Positions 51,346 to 58,882 of a stretch of DNA of 64,000 bases are shown one piece after another. The DNA comes from a bacterium (GTDB lineage: Bacteria; Myxococcota_A; Polyangia; Nannocystales; Nannocystaceae), in the NCBI GenBank assembly GCA_024742475.1, contig JANSYI010000018.1, forward strand, positions 62,001-126,000. Reading direction: 5' to 3'. The position numbers and the translations under genes are program-made. Below the pieces are notes generated by a model. It did no database searches. It saw only the letters and a list, made by a program, of their open reading frames with translations, and was not told the origin of the DNA. How positions within the stretch are numbered: the first letter of the stretch is position 1; every line of letters starts with the position of its first letter.

Positions 51346-53261
51346 GCACGTCCGACTTCACCATCTCCACCGACTTCGCGCCCCCCTTCCCCATCGACGG
51401 GTTTCGGTTCGCCGGGTCTCGCTGTGGCATCAAGCACGCGCGACCCGACCTCGCGCTCGTCGTCTCGGACCGCCCCACCGTCGTCGCGGGCTCCTTCACG
51501 CAGAACAAGGCGCGAGCCGCTTGCGTCGAGAGGAACGCGTCGATGCTGCCCACGGGTGGCGTGCGTGCGGTCGTGGTCAACAGCGGCAACGCCAACGCCA
51601 TGACGGGGCCCGAAGGCGAAGCGTGCAACCTCCGCATGGCCGCAGCCGCAGCGTCGGGGCTGGGGCTGTCGACCGACGAGGTCCTCACCGCATCGACGGG
51701 TGTCATCGGCGTCCCGCTGCCGGTCGAGCTCATCGAAGAGGCCGCGACCGACTTCGAGACCAAGCTCGGGGAAGACCCGCGCGAGTTCGCCAAGGCAATC
51801 CTCACCACGGACACCTGCACCAAGGTCGCGCACACCAGCGTCATCGTGCCGGGTGTAGACCAGCCCGTTCGCCTGCTCGGCGTCGCCAAGGGCTCGGGCA
51901 TGATTCACCCGAACATGGCCACGACGTTCGGCTTCGTCATGACCGACGCGGCGATCTCGCCGGCCACCCTGCAGGCGATGCTGACGCCTGCGGTCGACCG
52001 AACGTTCAACTCGATCAGCGTCGATGGCGACTCGTCCACCAACGACATGGTGCTCACGCTCGCCAACGGGGCGTCGGGGGTCCACATCGAGAGCGAGGCG
52101 TCGCGCGCTGCGTTTGCGGCGGCGCTCGAGGCGGTCCTGCTCAGCCTCGCCAAGCAGGTCGCCCGAGACGGCGAAGGCGCCACCCGTCTGCTGCAGGTCG
52201 AAGTCACCGGGGCCCCCAGCGAAGACATCGCCCGCACGCTCGCGCGCGGGGTCTGCCGCAGCAGCCTCGTCAAGTGCAGCGCGTTCGCAGGTCAACCCGA
52301 GTGGGGCCGCGTGAGCATGGCCATCGGCCAAGTCGCAGCCGAGCACGACCTCGCCCTCGACCCTGCGGCGATGACGATTCACGCCCAGGGCACCCTGCTG
52401 TACGACCGCGCGGGGCCCAAGCTCGGGCACAACAGCGCGTCACTACGGGCGGGCCTGCAGCAGACCGAAGTCCGCTGGAGCATCGACGTCGGCATGGGCG
52501 GCGACGCCTCGTCCACCGCGTACGGCTGCGACCTCAGCTACGACTACGTGCGGATCAATGCCGACGAGTCCAAGCAGATCGAGGTGAGTCGAAGCGGCGG
52601 GGTCTCGCGCAACCTCTCGCTGGCGGCGTACTCGCCTCGACTCAAGCATCAGCTGCTGGTCGAGGGCCTCTCGTACGTGCGCCGCTTCGTCGGCATGCGA
52701 GCGCTCATTCACCTGCCCAACCTCGACAACCTCGACGCTCCCGTCAGCAGCCTCGCCCAAGACCTCGAGCTGTGCCTCGACGCCGGCATCAAGCCGCTCG
52801 CGCTGCTGCCCACCTCGAGCGCGGTCGAGACGATTGCCGAGCACATGCGCGCCGCCGGTCGCTTCGCGGCGACCGTCTCGCCCGATCCGGTGAGCATCAG
52901 CAACCTGCTCGACCGCGGCCACCTGTGCCTGCTGCCGCGCAACAACCCCGCGCCGGACACGATCGTCGACCTCGCGCTCAAGCTCGGCATGCAGAAGCTC
53001 ATCGTGCTCGCACCCGACGGCGGGCTCCGCGACAAGCACGGGCTGGTCCAGCGGCTCTCGCCCGACACCTTCCTCACCGGCCTCGAGCGCGGCCGCTTCG
53101 ACGCCACCGACGCCGAGCTTCTGGTGCTTGCCCGTCACGCCGCCAAGCGAGGCATCGCAGCGTTTCATGCCATCGACGGAAGGATTCCTCACGGCGTGGT
53201 TGGGGAGCTGTTCACCGATGAAGGCATCGGCACCCTGATCACCCGGCAGGCGCTCGGATGA
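51342..53261 (+). CDS. argJ: ArgJ fused to a degenerate acetylglutamate-kinase-like domain
   Basis: 639 residues. Residues 1-408 are a complete ArgJ (glutamate/ornithine N-acetyltransferase): KGSGMIHPNMATTFGF with the self-cleavage and nucleophile Thr194, AGCGN-like VVVNSGNANAMTG, and the usual ArgJ ending DLSYDYVRINAD. Residues ~425-639 resemble the amino-acid-kinase fold of N-acetylglutamate kinase: an N-terminal helix (RLKHQLLVEGLSYVRRFVG), AQDLELCLDAGIKPL, LGMQKLIVLAPDGGL, and the C-terminal AFHAIDGRIPHGVV, ELFTDEGIGTLI. The kinase motifs (Lys/Gly-Gly near the start, HGGG, GGMIPK) are missing (HGGG position reads LLPTSS), and the middle is shortened. It is probably a regulatory or structural domain rather than an active kinase. 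Confidence 0.92.
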   Translation: MSTSDFTISTDFAPPFPIDGFRFAGSRCGIKHARPDLALVVSDRPTVVAGSFTQNKARAACVERNASMLPTGGVRAVVVNSGNANAMTGPEGEACNLRMAAAAASGLGLSTDEVLTASTGVIGVPLPVELIEEAATDFETKLGEDPREFAKAILTTDTCTKVAHTSVIVPGVDQPVRLLGVAKGSGMIHPNMATTFGFVMTDAAISPATLQAMLTPAVDRTFNSISVDGDSSTNDMVLTLANGASGVHIESEASRAAFAAALEAVLLSLAKQVARDGEGATRLLQVEVTGAPSEDIARTLARGVCRSSLVKCSAFAGQPEWGRVSMAIGQVAAEHDLALDPAAMTIHAQGTLLYDRAGPKLGHNSASLRAGLQQTEVRWSIDVGMGGDASSTAYGCDLSYDYVRINADESKQIEVSRSGGVSRNLSLAAYSPRLKHQLLVEGLSYVRRFVGMRALIHLPNLDNLDAPVSSLAQDLELCLDAGIKPLALLPTSSAVETIAEHMRAAGRFAATVSPDPVSISNLLDRGHLCLLPRNNPAPDTIVDLALKLGMQKLIVLAPDGGLRDKHGLVQRLSPDTFLTGLERGRFDATDAELLVLARHAAKRGIAAFHAIDGRIPHGVVGELFTDEGIGTLITRQALG

Positions 53262-53695
53262 AGGGCGCAAAGGCGCGCAGGCTCGCGCTCAAGCAGCTCT
53301 TGCTCAGCGGCCAGACCGGGACCCAGCAGGAGCTGTGCGACCTGCTGGGGGGACGCGGCTTCGAGGCGACGCAGAGCACGATCAGCCGCGACCTCAAAGC
53401 CCTCGGCGCGCAGAGGGACCAGCGAGCCGACGGGGAGTTCGCCTACCACCTGCAGGCCGAAGCGGAGGCGGCGTTCGATGCGGACATGGTGCAGGAGATC
53501 GTCTGCAACGAGAGCATGATCCTCATGCGGACGCGCATCGGCAGGGCCCAGGCGGTCGGGTTCGACCTGGATTCGATGCGGCATCCGGACATCCTCGGCA
53601 CCCTCGCAGGCGACGACACCGTGCTCGTGATCCCCCGCAGCATCCACCGCGTGCAGGCGCTCGCCGCCACCTTGCGGGAGCTCGCGGGGCTCTAG
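53258..53695 (+). CDS. argR: Arginine repressor ArgR
   Basis: 145 residues. An N-terminal winged-helix DNA-binding domain with TQQELCDLLGGRGFEATQST and ISRDLKALG, and a C-terminal arginine-binding hexamerisation domain with GRAQAVGFDLD and GTLAGDDTVLVIPRS. It should control arginine genes in response to arginine. ATG overlaps the argJ stop (ATGA), so it is co-expressed with argC and argJ, allowing feedback on its own operon. Confidence 0.94.
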   Translation: MKGAKARRLALKQLLLSGQTGTQQELCDLLGGRGFEATQSTISRDLKALGAQRDQRADGEFAYHLQAEAEAAFDADMVQEIVCNESMILMRTRIGRAQAVGFDLDSMRHPDILGTLAGDDTVLVIPRSIHRVQALAATLRELAGL

Positions 53696-53717
53696 CGGAG
53701 TAGTATCCTCTCCTCCA

Positions 53718-56456
53718 GTGGAGGACCCGTCCCAGCGCGCCAGCGACGATGCGGCGACCTTGGTCGAGGGTGGCAAACCCGCCTGTGGCCCGCCACGACT
53801 GGCCAAGGGGGACTCGGTCGGGCGATACGTGATTCTCGAGCTCGCCGGTCGCGGCGGGATGGGGCGCGTCTACAAAGCGTATGACCCAAAGCTCAAGCGC
53901 GAGGTCGCGCTCAAGCTGCTGCGGACCAACGATGCCGAGCTCGAACAGCGCGCCGTTCGAGAAGCGCAGGCGATGGCCTCGCTGTCCCACCCCAACGTCG
54001 TCCCCGTGTACGACGTCGACCGCGACGACGGGCGCCTGTACATCGCGATGGAGTTCATCCCCGGACAAACGATGCGACGCTGGCTCAAGGGCCGCGACCC
54101 GTCCAAGGCCGACTATCGCGAGGTGCTGGGCATCATGGTGCAGGTTGGCCGGGGACTCGCGGCGGCACACCAGGCCGACCTCGTCCACCGCGACCTCAAG
54201 CCCGCAAACATCGTCCTCGGAGAGGACGGCCGCGTGCGTGTGATGGACTTCGGCCTCGCGCGCGGGGGCGGGCTCGAGACCGACACCGGCGACTTCTCGG
54301 ACAAATCGGCCGAAGTGACCGGGCCGCTGACGCGCATGGGCGCCGTGGTCGGGACGCCCTCGTACATGCCTCCCGAACAACACAGGGCGGGGAACGTCGA
54401 CGAACGCAGCGACCAGTTCGCGTACTGCGTGGTCTTCTACGAGGCGCTGTTCGGCCATCGCCCCTTCGACGCCGATCGACTCGAGGCGCTCGCGCAGCTC
54501 AAGGAGCGCGGGCTCTCCCACTGGCCGAGCGAGCCCGACGTCCCCACCTGGCTCGCGCGGGCGATTCGGCGAGGGCTCTCGCCGCGACCGTCCGGACGCT
54601 TCTCCAGCATGGACGCGATGCTCGGCGTGCTCGACCGGCACACGAACGACGCGGGCCGGCGGTGGCCGCTGATCGCCGGCGGCGGCATCGCTGCGCTCGG
54701 TGTGGGCGCGCTGGTGCTGAGCCACACCGCCGAGTCGGACGCGCCCGAGGCTCTCGATCCGTGCGCCGAATCGGCGCAGACGGTCGACGCGCTGTGGGGT
54801 CCCGCGCCTCGACAGACGGTCGAGTCGACGCTCGGCGGCGCCGACCTCCCCTTCGCGTCGGACTCGGCGCAGCGCGTCACGAGGCTGCTCGACGGCTATG
54901 CACAGCGGCTCACGGCGGCTCGATACGAAGCGTGTGCCGCCACCGAGATTCGGCACGAGCAGTCCGAGCCCCTCCGCGATCGCAGATTCGCGTGCCTCGA
55001 TCGCGCCAGCTCGGCGCTCGGTTCGGCGGTTCGAGAGCTGAGCACTCCCGACGCGAGCGTCGCACGCAACGCGGTGCGCATCGTACTCGGCCTCCCGGAC
55101 GTCCAGCGCTGCGCCGATCACGAGGTCTTGCTCGCCGCGCTACCCCGCCCCGACGACCCCGCCATCGCGGCCGAGGTCGACGCGATCGAAGCGAGGCTGG
55201 AGGAGACCCGAGTCAAGCGGCGGGCCGGTCACCACGACCAAGCGCTCGCCGATGCGCAGGAGCTGCTGCGCTCGGCCCAGCGGGTGGACTACGGCCCCGT
55301 CGAAGCCGAGGCGACCTACCTGCTCGGACGACTGCAGTCCAAGACGGGCGAGTACGAGAAGGCGCGAGACACCCTCCAGCGCGCCTATCACGTCGCGATC
55401 GCGGCCGGGCACGACGCGGTCGCGGCCGACGCAGCCGCGGAGCTCACCTTCGTCGTCGGGGGCTTGTTGCAAGACCACACGCGCGGACAGATGCACGCCG
55501 AGGACTCCCGCGCGTGGTCGGACAAGGTCGGCACCGACGACGCGAGGGCTCGACACGAGAACATCTACGCCACGCTGCTGCAGCAGATGGGGCAGTACAA
55601 GGAAGCGCAGCGCCGCTTCGAGCTCGCCCTCGAGATTCGAGAGCGCACCTCCGAGCCCGACTCCCTTCCCATCGCCAACGCGCTCAACAACCTGGCCAAC
55701 GTGCTCATGGACCAAGGCAAGCCCGAGGAGGCAGCCAAGCTCTACGCGCGGGCTCGTGCAATCGGCGAGCGCTTGTTTGGCGAAGACCACGTCACGGTCG
55801 TGGCGTTCGTCAACAACCTCGCCAACGCCAAGAGTCGGCAGGGGCTTCTCAACGAAGCGTGGCCGCTCTACGAGCGCGCGCTGTCCGTCTACATCGACAC
55901 CTATGGCGAGGAGCACCCCGACGTCGCCGGCTTTCGCCTCAACATGGCCGGGACGGCGTGGCGGCGCGGGCGACTCGACGAGGCTGCAACGCTGTACGCG
56001 ACGGCCCTGGCGACGCAGCGCATGCTGCTCGAGCCCAACCACCCCAAGCTCGCGCAGTCCCTCGCCGCCTACGGGGCGCTCGAGCTCGAACGTGAGCGCA
56101 TCGACGAGGCCGCGGAGCTGCTCGAGGAGTCTCTGCGGATCAACGAGGCCGCCTACGCGCACGATCATCCACAGATCGCCTCCAGCCTGGAGCGGCTGGC
56201 GCTCGTCGACCTCGAGCGCCAGGCCTTCGAGACCGCGGTGCAGCGCCTCGAGCGGGCGGCGAGCATTCGCGCGACGACCGAGAGCACCGAGGCAGATCGG
56301 GCCCAGGGAGAGTTCATCCTCGCACGTGCCCTACTCGGCCAAGGGCAGCGCGAGCGAGCCATCGCGACCGCGGAAGCGGCTGCCAAGCGCGTCGACACCA
56401 CGGACGACGACTTCCGCGAGGAGGTCCAACGCTGGCTCGAGACTAACCGCGGTTGA
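53718..56456 (+). CDS. Serine/threonine protein kinase with TPR repeats
   Basis: 912 residues. A Hanks-type kinase domain (~37-305) with the Gly-loop GRGGMGRVY (44-52), Lys66 in VALKLL, catalytic Asp159 in HRDLKPAN, Asp177 in DFG, and VGTPSYMPPEQ. One membrane helix (~316-336, LIAGGGIAALGVGALVLS) leads to a region with scattered Cys and about eight to nine TPR units of the kinesin-light-chain type (ANALNNLANVLMDQGKPEEA and similar). The TPR half would be outside the cytoplasm and sense an unknown partner. GTG start lies 12 bases after a TAGTAT -10-like element, with no Shine-Dalgarno, so the mRNA may have a very short leader. Confidence 0.95.
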   Translation: MEDPSQRASDDAATLVEGGKPACGPPRLAKGDSVGRYVILELAGRGGMGRVYKAYDPKLKREVALKLLRTNDAELEQRAVREAQAMASLSHPNVVPVYDVDRDDGRLYIAMEFIPGQTMRRWLKGRDPSKADYREVLGIMVQVGRGLAAAHQADLVHRDLKPANIVLGEDGRVRVMDFGLARGGGLETDTGDFSDKSAEVTGPLTRMGAVVGTPSYMPPEQHRAGNVDERSDQFAYCVVFYEALFGHRPFDADRLEALAQLKERGLSHWPSEPDVPTWLARAIRRGLSPRPSGRFSSMDAMLGVLDRHTNDAGRRWPLIAGGGIAALGVGALVLSHTAESDAPEALDPCAESAQTVDALWGPAPRQTVESTLGGADLPFASDSAQRVTRLLDGYAQRLTAARYEACAATEIRHEQSEPLRDRRFACLDRASSALGSAVRELSTPDASVARNAVRIVLGLPDVQRCADHEVLLAALPRPDDPAIAAEVDAIEARLEETRVKRRAGHHDQALADAQELLRSAQRVDYGPVEAEATYLLGRLQSKTGEYEKARDTLQRAYHVAIAAGHDAVAADAAAELTFVVGGLLQDHTRGQMHAEDSRAWSDKVGTDDARARHENIYATLLQQMGQYKEAQRRFELALEIRERTSEPDSLPIANALNNLANVLMDQGKPEEAAKLYARARAIGERLFGEDHVTVVAFVNNLANAKSRQGLLNEAWPLYERALSVYIDTYGEEHPDVAGFRLNMAGTAWRRGRLDEAATLYATALATQRMLLEPNHPKLAQSLAAYGALELERERIDEAAELLEESLRINEAAYAHDHPQIASSLERLALVDLERQAFETAVQRLERAASIRATTESTEADRAQGEFILARALLGQGQRERAIATAEAAAKRVDTTDDDFREEVQRWLETNRG

Positions 56457-57618
56457 TCCGCCGGTGCATCGAGACGAACAGGGCTACGAGCATGACGCCG
56501 CGTGAGTCGTAGAAGTCGCCGGTGAACGAGGCCGAGACGAGCAGCACCGTAAAGACGGCGAGGTCGCGGGAGACGTACTCCGCGTCGGACGCGAACACCC
56601 GGCGAAGCGTGGGCACCAGCACCGCGAGCAGGCACGCAACCCCGACGAGCCCGCCCTCGCAGAACGCTTCGAGCGCGATGTTGTGCGGGTAGACGTGATA
56701 GCCGCTGACCGCGAACGCAGCCAGCCCCTGCCCCACCAGCGGCGCGTCGAGGCCCATCGCAAGCGCATGAATGTAAATGGCCGAGCGCCCTGCGTCGTGA
56801 CGCTCCTCGAGGGTGAGCTTGAGGAAGCGCTCCTCGAACGAGGTCAGCGCGGACTGGCCCATGTCGGTGAACGTGACGAGGAACCAGGCGAACACGGCGA
56901 GGCCGATCGCGATCTTCACGAAGCGCCCCAGCGGGATCTTCTTGGTGTAGACCAGCGTCGCCGCGCCGGCCATCGATCCCACGATCGCACCGCGCGAGCC
57001 GGAGAGCAGCGCGAGCACGGCCGCCAGCGCTGCCGCTGCGATCCAGACGCCACGCTTGCCGCGCCCGGCGAGGATCGCCGAGAGGCTGAGCATGAGCAAC
57101 ACGGCCATGTTCCGGCCGAAGACGTTGGGTCCGCCGCCGAGCACCGCGAGCCGCCCGCCGCCGCTGCCCGCCCACGACACCAGCCCCAGCAGCCCCATGA
57201 TGCCCAGCGCGACGGCGAACGCGTCCCAGAAGCGGTGGATCAGCACCCGCGGACCCGTCCACCGCGCGATGCGGGTGACGCTGGCCACGGTGACGAGAAT
57301 CAGGAGCATCTCGTACGCCTTGGTCCACGGAAGCTCCGAGGTGGGCGCCCACAGCACGGTGGCCGTCATGTAGCCGAGGAAGACCACCACGGCGCCCAGG
57401 CACGTTCGCAGCGCCGGCTCCAGTGGAAGCGTCTTCGACAACGCGGGGGAGTAGGCGATGGCGGCGAGCCCGACCACGGTCCACGCGCGCGGCTCGAGCA
57501 GCGCCGACGCCTCCCCCATGCCCATCCGAGACAGGCTCCATCGCCCCGAGAGGAAGAACAGCACCATGCCGATGGCGGTCGCCCAGGCGACCTGCTTGCT
57601 GGCAGCATCATGCGACAT
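56443..57618 (-). CDS. Wzy/WaaL-like O-antigen polymerase or ligase
   Basis: 391 residues, about 11 helices with a larger periplasmic loop. The O-antigen ligase family block is seen around LSGSRGAIVGSMAG and the loop with GRSAIYIHALAMGL, LVGQGLAAFAVSGYHVYPHN and ALEAFCEGGLVG. It would polymerise or ligate lipid-linked saccharides in the periplasm. GGAGGT lies just before the ATG, and it overlaps the upstream flippase gene by 11 bases. Tail-to-tail overlap of 14 bases with the kinase gene. Confidence 0.82.
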   Translation of the reverse strand: MSHDAASKQVAWATAIGMVLFFLSGRWSLSRMGMGEASALLEPRAWTVVGLAAIAYSPALSKTLPLEPALRTCLGAVVVFLGYMTATVLWAPTSELPWTKAYEMLLILVTVASVTRIARWTGPRVLIHRFWDAFAVALGIMGLLGLVSWAGSGGGRLAVLGGGPNVFGRNMAVLLMLSLSAILAGRGKRGVWIAAAALAAVLALLSGSRGAIVGSMAGAATLVYTKKIPLGRFVKIAIGLAVFAWFLVTFTDMGQSALTSFEERFLKLTLEERHDAGRSAIYIHALAMGLDAPLVGQGLAAFAVSGYHVYPHNIALEAFCEGGLVGVACLLAVLVPTLRRVFASDAEYVSRDLAVFTVLLVSASFTGDFYDSRGVMLVALFVSMHRRINRG

Positions 57619-58882
57619 TGGGACCTCCCACGCGCACGCGCACGGTCGCCCAGACGACGGCCATGACCGCGGATGCGGCCCCGACCGAGAGGCCCAGCGC
57701 GCTCGCCTTGGCGGCGCCCATCAACCCCGCGCAGGGGACCCAGGCGATCGCGGCCAGCGCTGTCGTCAGCGCTGCGGCGAGGTAGACCAACGCTTGGGTC
57801 TTGAGCAGGCGCGCTGCGGTCAACGCGTACATCGACAACGCCAACACGAAGTGCATTGCGCCACCGATCATGATCCACACGAACTCGGCCTGGTACGCAG
57901 CGAACGACTCGGCGTAGGCGAGCGACAAGAACATCTCGCCCGCCGTCGCGGCGACGAGGATGCCGACGCCGCCGAGCACGGCAGCGACGCCGAAGAGCGC
58001 GAGCGAGAGCTTGGCGAAGGCCGCGGCGTTTCCTTCGGCCACGTAGCGCGCCAGGCGTGGCGCCAGGGGGGCGCCCAACGCAAACACGAAGGCGCTGCCC
58101 ACCGTGACGACGTAGGTCATGGGTACGTAGAAGCCGAGCAGTTGCTCGCCAAGGTTCGCTTCGACCACGTAGCGGGGGATGTTCTGGTTGAGCGAGTCGA
58201 CGAGCCACATCAGCCCCATCGGCAGCGCCATCATCACCAGTGCACGAGGCTGCCCCTTGGGCTCGGTCGCGACGCCGCGGGCGGCGAGAAGCGCGTCGGA
58301 CCTGGGCCGGTCGTGCAGCAGCCACACGCCCAGCCACGCCGCCGCCATCGCGAGGACTGCGAGCCGGAGGTCGCCGGTCACGACCAAGGTCGTCGCGAGC
58401 AGCCCTACCCCGGCGATCGCCCGCAGGATCAGCGACATGGAGAACCCGTCCATGCGGCCGAACTTCTGAAACACGCCGTAGCGGAGGTCTTCGAGCATCT
58501 CGATCGCCTTGGCCAGCGCGACGGCAGCGATGACCCAGGCGGCTGCGCCCGCGTACAAGGAGGCCGCCATGACCGTGCAGACCAACAGGCCGACCAGCGC
58601 GGTGACCTGCCGAACCCGAGCGTAGGTCGCCCAACCGAAGCGACCGGTGGCGTCGGTGGCGAAGAGGTTGCGCAGGTGCATGTTGCAGAACACCATCACC
58701 GGGGCCGTCACCGCCAGGCCGAGCGAGAACCGGCCAACGTCGGTCACCGACCCGAGCTTGGCCACCACCACCAGCGTGCCCCACTGGGCAGCGCCGTAGA
58801 TGACCCGCCCGGCGAGCGTCCAGCCGAAGCTCGCCCGCCGGGACAGCTCAGGAAGCGACTGCGATGTCGTCGTGCTGGCCAT
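57608..58882 (-). CDS. Wzx-like polysaccharide flippase
   Basis: 424 residues, 12-14 helices, MATE/MOP-type polysaccharide transporter. Family-like segments include FGWTLAGRVIYGAAQWGTLVVVAKLG at the N-terminus (typical first helix of Wzx proteins) and repeated long helices. It should flip lipid-linked oligosaccharide across the inner membrane. The chosen ATG lies 35 bases inside the end of the wzc gene; no ribosome site is clear, so a start slightly further downstream is possible. Confidence 0.78.
   Translation of the reverse strand: MASTTTSQSLPELSRRASFGWTLAGRVIYGAAQWGTLVVVAKLGSVTDVGRFSLGLAVTAPVMVFCNMHLRNLFATDATGRFGWATYARVRQVTALVGLLVCTVMAASLYAGAAAWVIAAVALAKAIEMLEDLRYGVFQKFGRMDGFSMSLILRAIAGVGLLATTLVVTGDLRLAVLAMAAAWLGVWLLHDRPRSDALLAARGVATEPKGQPRALVMMALPMGLMWLVDSLNQNIPRYVVEANLGEQLLGFYVPMTYVVTVGSAFVFALGAPLAPRLARYVAEGNAAAFAKLSLALFGVAAVLGGVGILVAATAGEMFLSLAYAESFAAYQAEFVWIMIGGAMHFVLALSMYALTAARLLKTQALVYLAAALTTALAAIAWVPCAGLMGAAKASALGLSVGAASAVMAVVWATVRVRVGGPNVA

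Noticed and set aside
52560..53261. A separate functional argB overlapping argJ
   Set aside because: No start or stop separates it from argJ, and the kinase motifs are missing, so it is treated as a fused non-catalytic domain.
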